A stretch of DNA of 64,000 nt from Hymenobacter actinosclerus (GTDB taxonomy: Bacteria > Bacteroidota > Bacteroidia > Cytophagales > Hymenobacteraceae): positions 813,419 through 877,418 of the forward strand of contig NZ_FOHS01000001.1 in NCBI RefSeq assembly GCF_900111515.1, written 5' to 3'. The translations under genes were made by a program, and so were the position numbers. Position 1 is the stretch's first letter. Each line of letters begins with the position of its first letter. Under the pieces are notes generated by a model, which was not told the origin of the DNA, did no database searches, and saw only the letters and a list, made by a program, of their open reading frames with translations. Below are positions 15,344 through 25,297 of the stretch, piece by piece.

Positions 15344-16157
15344 AGTAGGCTTCGTCGGCGGTGGGGAAGTCGCGGGACTTTACGTCCTGGATGTAGCGCT
15401 GCACGGCGTCGTGCATGGCATCGCCGAGGTCGGCGTAGCGGCGCAAAAAGCGGGGCTTGAACTCCTTGGTGATGCCCAGCATATCGTGCACCACCAGCAC
15501 CTGCCCATCCACGTCGGGGCCGGCGCCGATGCCGATGACGGGGATGGTAAGCTGCTCGGCTACGCGCTTGGCCAAGCCCGAGGGAATCTTCTCCAGCACC
15601 AGCGCGAAGCAGCCGATTTCCTGCAGCAGCAGCGCATCCTCGATGAGCTTCTGGGCCTCCACTTCCTCCTTGGCCCGCACCGAGTACGTGCCAAATTTAT
15701 AAATACTTTGCGGAGTAAGCCCCAGATGGCCCATCACCGGAATGCCGGCCGTCAGAATGCGCGTGATGCTGTCCTTGATTTCGGCGCCGCCTTCGAGCTT
15801 GATACCGTGCCCGCCCGATTCCTTCATGATGCGGATGGCCGAGCGCAGCGCCTCCGACGAGTTGCCCTGGTAGGAGCCAAACGGCATATCGACCACCACG
15901 AAGGCGCGCTTCACGGCCCGCACCACGCTTTGGGCGTGGTAAATCATCTGGTCGAGGGTGATGGGCAACGTGGTTTCGTGGCCGGCCATCACGTTGGAGG
16001 CCGAGTCGCCGACGAGCAGCACGTCGATGCCGGCGCCGTCCAGAATCTGGGCCATCGAGAAGTCGTAGGCCGTGAGCATGGAGATTTTCTCGCCGCGCTC
16101 CTTCATGGCCAGCAGCTGGTGCGTGGTCACGAGTTTCACTTCCTTGTGTTGCGACAT
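15342..16157 (-). CDS. panB: 3-methyl-2-oxobutanoate hydroxymethyltransferase
   Basis: A 271-residue TIM-barrel enzyme that adds a hydroxymethyl group from methylenetetrahydrofolate to 2-oxoisovalerate, the first committed step of pantothenate synthesis. Metal- and substrate-binding segments are intact: [51 protein letters not shown] split as [14 protein letters not shown] and [21 protein letters not shown]. Full length. It is followed by the AATTCAT repeats. Confidence 0.96.
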   Translation of the reverse strand: MSQHKEVKLVTTHQLLAMKERGEKISMLTAYDFSMAQILDGAGIDVLLVGDSASNVMAGHETTLPITLDQMIYHAQSVVRAVKRAFVVVDMPFGSYQGNSSEALRSAIRIMKESGGHGIKLEGGAEIKDSITRILTAGIPVMGHLGLTPQSIYKFGTYSVRAKEEVEAQKLIEDALLLQEIGCFALVLEKIPSGLAKRVAEQLTIPVIGIGAGPDVDGQVLVVHDMLGITKEFKPRFLRRYADLGDAMHDAVQRYIQDVKSRDFPTADEAY

Positions 16158-16361
16158 GGGGTAGGGCTTAGGAACTTAGAGGTTAGGTCTCAGACTTCGG
16201 TGGTTTAGCCCAGTCCTGTCGGGCGCGGGGCTTTCACTCACCACACCAGCACAGGTTCAGAATACTATGATTCAGCCCAAGCCTATGGATGACACAAAGC
16301 TGCGGCTTTTTTACAAAATCCGCGGTACCAAAGCCTAAGTCGCTGATTCCGGTGCCCTGTT

Positions 16362-19328
16362 TTACAGATTATTCAGGAAGGTGCGGTTGCGGCTCAGCTT
16401 GAGGCTTTGCAGCAGCGCCGACTTGGCGGCAATGGTCACGAAATAGCCACGGGCCGGGCCGAAGGGCGTCCAGGTGCCGTTGATTTGCCAGCAGTGCAGG
16501 TCCTTGGTCAGGTCGAGGCGGGTGTAGGCGGGCGTACGGTTGACGAAGTCGTAGTTGGTACCGAAGCCGAAGCGCAACGACTCCGTCAGCTTCACTGAAC
16601 CGTTGAGGTTGAGCGAGGCGGCCGTGTAGGGCCCTTTGCGCACCCGTCCGGGCCGCGACGGCAAGGGACCCTGGTTGGTATAGGTGAGAGCAAACGCGGT
16701 ATTCAGCTCCCAGGGAATCTCGAAGTTTACGTAATCCTCGTAGGGGTTGACGGGCGTAACAGCGCCAAGTTGCGGATCGTTGACGGGGGCCACGTCGCGC
16801 TTGATGGCCGACTTGCGGTTGCCCTGGCTGGGGTTGAACTGGTAGGCCAGGTTCATACTGGCCCCCGTCAGGCGCGCCAGCCGCACCTTCGACTGCTGCC
16901 ACAGGTACTTGTCGCGCAGGCGCCCCAGCGAATCCTGCTGATAGGGGCTGAGCTGCCCGTTGATGTAGACCGTGAGCTTACGGGCTACTTCGGTATTGAA
17001 CGAGACCGAAAGGGGGTCGAGGTTGAAGCCTCCCACTCGCTCAAAATCGTAGCCGCCCGAAAACGTGAGGTCCCGAATCAGGGCTACTTTAGTGAAGGGC
17101 GTCGTGCCGGTGGTGTCGTCGGAGTTGCGCACCTTCATTTCCACCGAGTTCTGCAGCTGGAACGAAAGCCGGTTGTTGGAGCTGTTGAGCGGGACGCCGT
17201 AAATGAAGTTGTTAAACTTCGGAAACGGCACGCCGTCTCCGTAAAGCGGGTTGGCAGAGTACAGCTGGCCGGTGGCGGGGTCGCGCAGGCCATCGAGCTG
17301 CAGGGTTTGGAACGCCTGCGCGCCCGGCAGGCTTTTGGGCGCGTAGCTGTAGCCGATGCTGGGTGTAACCTTGTGGCGCAGGGCCTGAATCTTGCGGTTG
17401 CCCTTACGAATGATGGTGCCGTAGAACGACGTGTTCAGGTTGAGGTTGGCCGAGCCCGTGGGCAGGCGGTTAAAGCTAACCACCGTATCGATGGCTACGG
17501 CCCGGGCCACGGAGTTGTATTTGTAGTCGAGATTCTTGAAATACCAGACCTCGTTGTAGGTGATGCCAGGGCTGATGTTGAGGTGGTTGAAGACGGTATA
17601 GCTGCCCAGCGTGATGTTGAAGTCGTGCTTCATGCCCGTCTGGGAGGTGCGCAGCAGCTGGCTTAGGTTGCCGAGCTTGATGGGCGTAATGTAAGGCTCG
17701 CGCGAGCCACCCACCAGCGGAATCGTGCCGTTGTTGAGCAGCCGGGCCGGTACATTGTTGGTGAGGCTGTTTCTGAACGTGAGGTTGTAGGAAAATGCCA
17801 GCTGCTCGTAGGCCTTGCGGGGGCGCAGCTTCAGAATATCATATACATATTGCCGGGCCACGCCCACACTCAGGTCGGGCAGGCTGGCCGTCATCGTGCC
17901 CAGCCGGGTGTCCTGGGTCTGGCTGAGTTGCAGCGAGTAGTTGATGGGCAGGTTGCGCAGCTGTTTGGAGTAGCTGATATTCGACTGGAAGGCCGCGCTC
18001 AGGTAGTTGCGCGTGTTGAACGTGGCACTGCGCTGGTACGAGCCATCGGCCGTTTGCAGGTTGACGCTGGCCGAAAACCGGCCGCCGCCCGGCCGGGGCA
18101 CCGGCGTATGTCGCCAGCTAAGGGCAAACGAATTGGCCGATTTAGGCGGTTTATAAGCCGGGTTGGTGTTGGCGTCGGTGCTATTGAAAATCCGTTCAAT
18201 AGGATTGTTATTAAAGCTGAACGTGAACAGGCCGTCGTACTTGTAGCGCGTGATGTACTGCATCTCGGCCGTGCCCCGCCAGCCCCCTAACCGGTCGCTG
18301 TTGCCGGCGTAAATGTCGCCCGTCAGGCGTACGCCAATATGGTCGTTGGCGGCCCAGTAGTAGCCGCCGTTGCGCAGGAAAAAGCCCCGGTCGGCGGCCT
18401 GCCCGAAAGTCGGGATGATGAGGCCCGAAGCCCGCTTGTTGGTTTTGGGCGTGGGGAAGTAGCCGAACAAAAAGCCCAGCGGCGTCGGAATATCGCCAAT
18501 CACGAGGTTGAACGGCCCGGTGATGACCTGCTCGCCGGGGATGAGCTTCATCCTGGAAGCGTTGATGTAGAAGTGCGGGTGCTCGAGGTTGCAGGTGGTG
18601 TAGCTACCGTGCAGGCCGTTGATGTCGCCGTTGGGCTGGCGCTTGATTTTCTCGGCGTGGATGTAGCCTTCGCCCTGCTTGGTTACCACATCGGTAATGC
18701 GGCCGCGCTTGCTTTTGATGTTGTAGTCGATGCGGCCGGCCTGGTAGGTTTCGGCGCCCTGCGTGAACAGCGGCCGGTCCTGCACCTTGCCCGTCGAGTC
18801 GGCCGCGCCCTCAGCCGTTACCAGGTTGCGCTCATAATCGACCGTAATCAGGGCCGCTTTCAGGTTTACGTCGCCGTAGGTTACGTCGGCCTTGTCGTAG
18901 AGGATGGCGCGCTTGTTCTGCACCTCAAACCGGATGGAGTCCTGGGCCTTGTAGACCACGGTGGTTTCCACGGCGCCCTTGCGGCCGGTGGCCACGCCCA
19001 GCGAGTCGGGGGTGCCGCCCACCTGCAGGCCGGTAGTATCGGTGCGCACGCGGCCGTCGGGCTTGGGCGGGTTTACAATGGTGGGCAGCGGGCGCACATC
19101 GCCCGGCGCGTTGGTAGCGGGCGATACCCGGGTGCCGGGCGGGGGCGTAGGGTGGGGCACCTGCTGGGCCGGCAGCGGCTTCTGCCGGGTGGGTGCCGGC
19201 GTCTGCTGCGCCCGGGCCGGCACCGTCAGCAACCCCAGGCTCAGCAGCAGCGTAAGCACCACAACCGGCGCTGGCAGGTGCCCTAATAAGCGTGTTAAGA
19301 GATGAAACACAGGCGCGAATGGGGCCAC
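16362..19328 (-). CDS. LptD-like outer-membrane LPS assembly protein
   Basis: A 988-residue protein. After a signal peptide and a Pro/Thr-rich linker comes an OstA/LptA-type domain (about 125-270: IRFEVQNKRAILYDKADVTYGD, LVTAEGAADSTGKV, YNIKSKRGRITDV), then a very large beta-barrel rich in alternating aromatic strands. This is the organisation of Bacteroidota putative LPS assembly proteins (LptD/Imp), which insert lipopolysaccharide into the outer leaflet. The start is GTG 19328. A perfect -7 box lies 34 bases upstream, divergent from the amidase gene. Confidence 0.88.
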   Translation of the reverse strand: MAPFAPVFHLLTRLLGHLPAPVVVLTLLLSLGLLTVPARAQQTPAPTRQKPLPAQQVPHPTPPPGTRVSPATNAPGDVRPLPTIVNPPKPDGRVRTDTTGLQVGGTPDSLGVATGRKGAVETTVVYKAQDSIRFEVQNKRAILYDKADVTYGDVNLKAALITVDYERNLVTAEGAADSTGKVQDRPLFTQGAETYQAGRIDYNIKSKRGRITDVVTKQGEGYIHAEKIKRQPNGDINGLHGSYTTCNLEHPHFYINASRMKLIPGEQVITGPFNLVIGDIPTPLGFLFGYFPTPKTNKRASGLIIPTFGQAADRGFFLRNGGYYWAANDHIGVRLTGDIYAGNSDRLGGWRGTAEMQYITRYKYDGLFTFSFNNNPIERIFNSTDANTNPAYKPPKSANSFALSWRHTPVPRPGGGRFSASVNLQTADGSYQRSATFNTRNYLSAAFQSNISYSKQLRNLPINYSLQLSQTQDTRLGTMTASLPDLSVGVARQYVYDILKLRPRKAYEQLAFSYNLTFRNSLTNNVPARLLNNGTIPLVGGSREPYITPIKLGNLSQLLRTSQTGMKHDFNITLGSYTVFNHLNISPGITYNEVWYFKNLDYKYNSVARAVAIDTVVSFNRLPTGSANLNLNTSFYGTIIRKGNRKIQALRHKVTPSIGYSYAPKSLPGAQAFQTLQLDGLRDPATGQLYSANPLYGDGVPFPKFNNFIYGVPLNSSNNRLSFQLQNSVEMKVRNSDDTTGTTPFTKVALIRDLTFSGGYDFERVGGFNLDPLSVSFNTEVARKLTVYINGQLSPYQQDSLGRLRDKYLWQQSKVRLARLTGASMNLAYQFNPSQGNRKSAIKRDVAPVNDPQLGAVTPVNPYEDYVNFEIPWELNTAFALTYTNQGPLPSRPGRVRKGPYTAASLNLNGSVKLTESLRFGFGTNYDFVNRTPAYTRLDLTKDLHCWQINGTWTPFGPARGYFVTIAAKSALLQSLKLSRNRTFLNNL

Positions 19329-19361
19329 GTAGTTATTTATCGTTTATTTTGTGGCGGTTTG

Positions 19362-19369
19362 CAAAGGTA
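19362..19369 (-). promoter_or_regulatory. Bacteroidota -7 promoter box for lptD-like gene
   Basis: The minus strand reads TACCTTTG, a perfect TAnnTTTG. The transcript start is expected near 19355, 27 bases before the GTG start. Confidence 0.6.
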
Positions 19370-19398
19370 GCCGGTAGCTACCTCAACTAACGAACTCC

Positions 19399-20211
19399 GT
19401 GCGGAATATTGTCGCTCTGGGCACGGCGGCCCTCCTTCTTTTCGCCGAATTCACGTCTCCCTTCACCCCGGCCCCGCGGTCGGCGGCTCCGGTGCCCGTG
19501 CGCTACAAGCTGCGCACCGTGGTGCTCGATGCGGGCCATGGTGGCAAAGACCGCGGCTGCGCCGGCGTTTCGGCCCGCGAAGCCGATGTGGCCCTGAAGC
19601 TGGTGCTGGCCCTGGGCAAGGAAATTGAGGGCAATATGCCCGATGTGAAAGTGGTGTACACCCGCAAAACCGACGTGTTCGTGGAGCTGGCCGACCGCGC
19701 CAACATCGCCAATAAGCACAACGCCGACCTGTTCATCTCCATCCACTGCAATGCCAGCGGCTCCTCGGCCCACGGCACCGAAGTTTGGACCATGGGCCCG
19801 CACAAAACCGACGCCAACTTGGCCGTGGCCAAGCGCGAAAACTCGGTTATTCTGCAAGAAGACAACTACAAGGAGCAGTACAACGGCTTCGATCCTACCT
19901 CGCCCCAGAGCCACATCCTGTTCAGCTTGTTCCAGAGCGCCTACATGGTCAACAGCCTGCGCTTTGCCCAGAAGGTCGACCGGCAGTTCCGCACCACGCT
20001 TAAGCGGCCCTCGCGGGGCGTGAAGCAGGCGGGTTTTCTGGTGCTCTGGAAATCGGCCATGCCCTCGGTGCTGATTGAGTCGGGCTTTCTGACCAACCGG
20101 CAGGAGGAGATCTATCTGAACGATAAAACCAATCAGGCGTATATGGCCTCGGGCATCTACCAGGCTTTCCGCGAATACAAGCAGGAGCTGGAAACCGGCT
20201 CGGGCGACTAA
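19399..20211 (+). CDS. N-acetylmuramoyl-L-alanine amidase (Amidase_3)
   Basis: A 270-residue zinc amidase that cleaves the bond between muramic acid and the stem peptide, releasing daughter cells or remodelling the wall in the periplasm. A signal peptide is followed by VVLDAGHGGKD (zinc His), EADVALKLVLALGKEIE (Glu), FISIHCNAS (His) and VLIESGFLTN (catalytic Glu). The start is GTG 19399, the first start after the divergent promoter region. The MCE gene follows after 61 bases, probably in the same transcript. Confidence 0.93.
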   Translation: MRNIVALGTAALLLFAEFTSPFTPAPRSAAPVPVRYKLRTVVLDAGHGGKDRGCAGVSAREADVALKLVLALGKEIEGNMPDVKVVYTRKTDVFVELADRANIANKHNADLFISIHCNASGSSAHGTEVWTMGPHKTDANLAVAKRENSVILQEDNYKEQYNGFDPTSPQSHILFSLFQSAYMVNSLRFAQKVDRQFRTTLKRPSRGVKQAGFLVLWKSAMPSVLIESGFLTNRQEEIYLNDKTNQAYMASGIYQAFREYKQELETGSGD

Positions 20212-20272
20212 GCTGCCCGTGCAACTGCGGGCCCGCTTGCTGACTCTCTCCTCCATATAACTGTGACCTCCC

Positions 20273-21277
20273 GTGTCCAAAGAAATAAAAGTGGCCCTGC
20301 TGGGTATTGTGGCCGTAGGGCTGCTTATTTTTGGCTTCAACTTCCTGAAAGGCAGTAATATCCTGTCGTCGGACCGTACCTATTTTGCCAAATACGACAA
20401 CGTGGACGGGCTGGCCATCGGCAACCCCGTGATTCTGAACGGCGTGAAGGTGGGCCAGGTAAAGCAAATGGAACTGCTGCCCGACGAGGCCAACCGCGTA
20501 AAAGTGGCCGTGGAACTCCAGAAGGGCATTGTGGTGGGCGACTCGACGGTGGCCAGCCTGAGCGGCTCGTTGCTGGGCTCGAAAACCATTACGCTGTTTC
20601 TGGGCCGCAACTCCAAGGTGTTTGATGGCGGCGAGGAGCTGAAGTCGTACACCGTGGCCAGCCTCACCGACGCCTTCCAGGCCAAGGCCCTGCCAGTGCT
20701 CGGCACCGTCGACTCGACGCTGACCAAGGTGAATGCCTTTTTGAGCAAGGATGCCCGCCTGAGCCTGCAGGCCACGCTGCTCAACAGCCAGGCCGCCACC
20801 GAGGGCCTCAAAAACCTGCTGCTGCTCAACCAGCGCAACATCAACCAGATTACCACCAACATGGCTACGCTGACAGCCGATTTGAACAAGACCAGCAAGA
20901 AGTTCGACCGCATTGCGTCCAACTTCGCGCAGCTCAGCGACTCGCTCAAGGACGCTCCCGTGGGCCCCGCCATGCGCAAGCTCAACAACACCATGACCGA
21001 GGCCCAGAGTGCCATCACCACTCTCAACCGCTCGCTCACCGATCAGCAGGGCTCGCTCGGCAAGCTGCTCAGCGACAGTACGCTCTACCGCAACCTCAAC
21101 GCCACCGCGGCCAGCTCCAACGCACTGATTACCGACCTGCAGGCCAACCCCAAAAAATACGTGCATTTCTCGGTGTTCGGTGGTGGCAAGAAATCGAAGA
21201 AGGAAGTGGAAACCACCGTGACCAAGCCCAACGGCACGGTTATCGAAACCGAAGTGGAAACCAAAACCGTGAAGTAG
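20273..21277 (+). CDS. MCE-domain (MlaD-like) lipid transport protein
   Basis: A 334-residue protein with a GTG start, an N-terminal membrane anchor (about 7-29), one MCE domain (about 38-115: YFAKYDNVDGLAIGNPVILNGVKVGQV) and a long helical tail ending in a charged Lys/Glu segment. MlaD-type proteins form hexameric rings that carry phospholipids between inner and outer membrane as substrate-binding parts of ABC systems. The ATPase and permease are not in the window. It lies downstream of the amidase. Confidence 0.9.
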   Translation: MSKEIKVALLGIVAVGLLIFGFNFLKGSNILSSDRTYFAKYDNVDGLAIGNPVILNGVKVGQVKQMELLPDEANRVKVAVELQKGIVVGDSTVASLSGSLLGSKTITLFLGRNSKVFDGGEELKSYTVASLTDAFQAKALPVLGTVDSTLTKVNAFLSKDARLSLQATLLNSQAATEGLKNLLLLNQRNINQITTNMATLTADLNKTSKKFDRIASNFAQLSDSLKDAPVGPAMRKLNNTMTEAQSAITTLNRSLTDQQGSLGKLLSDSTLYRNLNATAASSNALITDLQANPKKYVHFSVFGGGKKSKKEVETTVTKPNGTVIETEVETKTVK

Positions 21278-21302
21278 CCCGGCCGGCTTCCGCCAATCTG
21301 CT

Positions 21303-21310
21303 TACCTTTG
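21303..21310 (+). promoter_or_regulatory. Possible -7 box before a terminator-like hairpin
   Basis: TACCTTTG is a perfect TAnnTTTG, but it is directly followed by the hairpin at 21311-21335. It may be fortuitous, or may serve the carboxylase gene through a structured leader. Confidence 0.3.
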
Positions 21311-21345
21311 AAATCCGCCCCACCCAGGCGGATTTCTTTGGTTTT
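21311..21345 (+). terminator. Probable terminator of the MCE gene
   Basis: AAATCCGCC (21311-21319) pairs with GGCGGATTT (21327-21335) around CCACCCA, followed by a T-rich stretch. Confidence 0.65.
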
Positions 21346-21367
21346 AAAGCGGTCTGAACTGAGTAGT

Positions 21368-21510
21368 AAGAACGGTCATGCTGAGCGAAGCGAAGCGGAG
21401 TCGAAGCATCTCTACCGCAATGCTAATTCTGTCAACTGGTTTACTTTGGCAACGCCAGCACGCGAGATGCTTCGACTACGCTCCGCTTCGCTCAGCATGA
21501 CACGGTTCTT
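21368..21510. repeat. Intergenic hairpin, CATGCTGAGCGAAGCG / CGAAGCATCTC family
   Basis: The left arm 21368-21412 and the right arm 21464-21510 are reverse complements apart from a few small gaps. They share CATGCTGAGCGAAG and CGAAGCATCTC with the hairpin at 54691-54811. Together with the terminator and the C-rich leader at about 21530-21581, it accounts for the 304-base gap. No gene is seen. Confidence 0.8.
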
Positions 21511-21581
21511 TTAGTCAGTTCAGCCAAACATCACCCAACTCACCACCCCATCCCACCCATCCCATTCCCACCCACCTTCCA

Positions 21582-23210
<1,629 letters not shown>

Positions 23211-23246
23211 GGTTGAACGGCGGTAGCCTAAACCTCAAAACATTAA

Positions 23247-23669
23247 ATGCTTTCCTATATGAAGATATTATGCCTTGGAATAGGATTCGGTTATATATTT
23301 TACATGTGCAACGGCTTTTTAATATTGACACCAAGAAAAAAGCCATATAATGCATTGTTTGACACGAAAACGTATTTAGCACATTTGGGTCTTGCTACTG
23401 TATTGGCTGCCCTCGGTTTTTGGTATTTCCCCAATGCCAGTTTGCAGACAACTTCGTGCTTTGTGCCGATAGTATTTCTGATTACCTTTCTTATTGTTGA
23501 CAAGTTTGTTAAGCTGATAACCGGGCGGCATCTAATTATTGCTGACCGCTGGGATAGGAAGTCTACTAACTATAAGTGGTACGTTGATGGATTATTAAGC
23601 ATTTTATTAATAAGTCTTTCACTGTGCTCACCATTTGTATTAGCAGGCTGCCTTCAGCCTAGGATTTAG
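23247..23669 (+). CDS. AT-rich membrane protein, unknown
   Basis: A 140-residue protein with about four hydrophobic segments and a short hydrophilic loop (GRHLIIADRWDRKSTNYKW). The base composition is very unlike its neighbours: the 60 bases 23281-23340 are 30% G+C by hand count. A second ATG at 23259 (MKILCLG) is an equally good start. It precedes the zeta-toxin-like gene by 12 bases and may belong with it. No family is recognised. Likely acquired DNA. Confidence 0.65.
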   Translation: MLSYMKILCLGIGFGYIFYMCNGFLILTPRKKPYNALFDTKTYLAHLGLATVLAALGFWYFPNASLQTTSCFVPIVFLITFLIVDKFVKLITGRHLIIADRWDRKSTNYKWYVDGLLSILLISLSLCSPFVLAGCLQPRI

Positions 23670-23681
23670 TAAATATTAATT

Positions 23682-24251
23682 TTGAAAAATCTCTACATTC
23701 TGGCAGGCTGCAACGGTGCGGGCAAAACCACGACCGCCTATGCGCTGCTGCCGAATCTGCTGGGTTGTCGGGAGTTCGTGAATGCGGATGAAATTGCACG
23801 AGGTCTTTCGCCGTTTCAGCCCGAAACCGTGAGTGTGCAGGCCGGTCGGCTGATGCTCACGCGGCTGCGGGAGTTACTGGCGGCTGGCGAAACTTTCGCG
23901 CTGGAAACCACGCTGGCCACGCGGCACTACCTGGGCTTTATCCAAGAGGCCCGGCAGCGGGGCTACGTGGTGCATCTGTTGTTTTTCTGGCTGAGCTCCG
24001 TGGAGGCCGCCGTCGAACGGGTCCGGGTGCGGGTGCTGGAAGGCGGCCACAACATCCCGGAGGAAGTAATCCGACGGCGCTATGAGTTGGGGCTGCAGTA
24101 TTTCTTTGGCCGCTATCAGAACGCTGTTGACAGCTGGACGTTTGTAGATAATACCAAGGGAAATCCAAAGAAAATAGCGGAATTCAATTCCGGACAACTT
24201 GTTACCTTAGACCCGGTAACATGGCAACTCCTAACAACCCGATACGCATGA
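23682..24251 (+). CDS. Zeta-toxin-like P-loop kinase
   Basis: A 189-residue P-loop protein. Walker A is GCNGAGKTT (9-17), followed by FVNADEIARGL with Asp36 in the place of the catalytic Asp of zeta toxins, FALETTLATRHY and a lid region with Arg residues (VRVRVLEGGHNIPEEVIRRRYELG). Zeta toxins phosphorylate UDP-N-acetylglucosamine and block wall synthesis, but many chromosomal members of this clade have unknown targets. The start is TTG 23682, because no ATG precedes the conserved first strand. It overlaps the small downstream gene by four bases (ATGA). Confidence 0.82.
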   Translation: MKNLYILAGCNGAGKTTTAYALLPNLLGCREFVNADEIARGLSPFQPETVSVQAGRLMLTRLRELLAAGETFALETTLATRHYLGFIQEARQRGYVVHLLFFWLSSVEAAVERVRVRVLEGGHNIPEEVIRRRYELGLQYFFGRYQNAVDSWTFVDNTKGNPKKIAEFNSGQLVTLDPVTWQLLTTRYA

Positions 24252-24430
24252 ATACGTCAGAGCAACCTACAGCTATGAGTCAGCGCATTCAGGAGGGCTT
24301 GGATGCAGCTTATGAAAATATGCTGGCCTTTAAACGCTACAAGAAAACGCCGGTCGTGATTGTGCGGGAAGGTAAAGTCGTAGAAGTATCACCGGACGAA
24401 CTGCCATCCTCAAGGTCGAAAGCAGCCTGA
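24248..24430 (+). CDS. Small partner of the zeta-like kinase, possible antitoxin
   Basis: A 60-residue protein starting at ATG 24248, which overlaps the kinase stop in an ATGA. An upstream ATG at 24221 would give a larger, less likely overlap. It contains a helix (MSQRIQEGLDAAYENMLAFK) and a short strand pair (TPVVIVREGKVVEVSPDEL). Its size and translational coupling suggest an antitoxin or regulator of the kinase. No DNA-binding domain is obvious. Confidence 0.6.
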   Translation: MNTSEQPTAMSQRIQEGLDAAYENMLAFKRYKKTPVVIVREGKVVEVSPDELPSSRSKAA

Positions 24431-24455
24431 TTGCCTCATGGCTATTTAATTTACC

Positions 24456-24494
24456 CGGCCCGCCAGCTCCACCCGGAGCGGCGGGCCGCTGGCG
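24456..24494. repeat. Hairpin repeat, copy 1 (left of higBA)
   Basis: GGCCCGCC / GGCGGGCC stem with a short AGCTCC...GGAGC inner stem. It differs at four of 39 positions from the copy at 25166-25204. It may terminate the kinase module transcript (TTTT follows). Confidence 0.85.
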
Positions 24495-24519
24495 TTTTGG
24501 CAGAATAAGAACGAATTGC

Positions 24520-24527
24520 TAACTTTA
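24520..24527 (+). promoter_or_regulatory. Near-consensus -7 box of higBA
   Basis: TAACTTTA differs from TAnnTTTG in the last base and lies 26 bases upstream of the higB ATG, overlapping the start region of a perfect palindrome. Confidence 0.5.
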
Positions 24528-24528
24528 G

Positions 24529-24541
24529 GCGTTAGTAACGC
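24529..24541. promoter_or_regulatory. Predicted HigA operator palindrome
   Basis: GCGTTAGTAACGC is a perfect 13-bp dyad (6+1+6) starting just after the -7 box, where a HigA dimer would block transcription, as is usual for autoregulated toxin-antitoxin operons. Confidence 0.55.
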
Positions 24542-24552
24542 AAGGCGAAAGT

Positions 24553-24834
24553 ATGATTGTATCTTTTGGCTCGAAAGACACGGAGCGAATCTGGCTGGGT
24601 GAGCGGGTGGCAAAACTGCCGATAGAAGTGCAAACTGTTGGCCGTCGGAAACTGCGGATGCTGAATAACTCGCAAAGCCTGGCCGATTTGCGCATTCCGC
24701 CCGCCAACCGCCTCGAAAAGCTGGCAGGCAAGCTGAAGGAGTTCTACAGCATCCGCATCAACGACCAGTGGCGTATCATCTTTCAATGGCAGGACGGGCA
24801 AGCCGCCCAGGTAGAAATTCTGGATTATCATTAA
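24553..24834 (+). CDS. higB: HigB/RelE-superfamily mRNA interferase toxin
   Basis: A 93-residue toxin of the HigB family (RelE fold) that cleaves mRNA on the ribosome. The characteristic block is RRKLRMLNNSQSLADLRIPPANRLEKLAGKL followed by YSIRINDQWRIIFQW, with the C-terminal VEILDYH. The toxin-first order, 11 bases upstream of the HigA-type antitoxin, is typical of higBA. Confidence 0.92.
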   Translation: MIVSFGSKDTERIWLGERVAKLPIEVQTVGRRKLRMLNNSQSLADLRIPPANRLEKLAGKLKEFYSIRINDQWRIIFQWQDGQAAQVEILDYH

Positions 24835-24845
24835 GTATCAACCAT

Positions 24846-25142
24846 ATGGAAAAGCTACCCAACATCCACCCCGGCGAGGTGTTGCAGGCCGAATTTCTGG
24901 TGCCGCTGGGTGTCACGGCGTACCGGCTGGCGCGGGCCATTGGCATCCCGCAAACCCGCGTATCAGAAATCGTGCGGGGCAACCGGCGCATCACGGCCGA
25001 CACGGCGTTGCGCCTGAGTCGCTTCTTCGGTACCACCCCGCAATTCTGGCTGGGTCTGCAAAACGACTTCGATCTGGAAGCCGAGCAGGAAGCCAAAGGC
25101 GCCGAACTGGCACGCATCGAAGCCTTTGCCCAGGCAGCCTAA
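24846..25142 (+). CDS. higA: HigA-family antitoxin
   Basis: A 98-residue XRE helix-turn-helix protein: NIHPGEVLQAEFLVPLG, then the HTH in YRLARAIGIPQTRVSEIVRGNRRITADTALRLSRFFG and the HigA-typical TTPQFWLGLQNDFDLE. It neutralises HigB and probably represses the operon through the palindrome at 24529-24541. Confidence 0.93.
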   Translation: MEKLPNIHPGEVLQAEFLVPLGVTAYRLARAIGIPQTRVSEIVRGNRRITADTALRLSRFFGTTPQFWLGLQNDFDLEAEQEAKGAELARIEAFAQAA

Positions 25143-25165
25143 CCATTGCCGGGCGTTGTTTCTGC

Positions 25166-25204
25166 CGGCCCGCCAGCTCTACTCGTAGCGGCGGGCCGCA
25201 GGCG
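25166..25204. repeat. Hairpin repeat, copy 2 (right of higBA)
   Basis: Direct repeat of the hairpin at 24456-24494, 710 bases away, with four substitutions. Two of the changes fall in the loop. It probably terminates higBA. Confidence 0.85.
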
Positions 25205-25297
25205 AGCCACCAGAATGCGGGGCTGTTGCGAGGGGGGCAGAGTCCCAAAAATCAAAAACGGCTGTAATTTGCTCGCCTTCCTCAATTCCTTTTTCTC

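Noticed and set aside
24456..25204. Integron attC sites around higBA
   Set aside because: The hairpins lack the RYYYAAC/GTTRRRY core sites and no integrase gene is visible.
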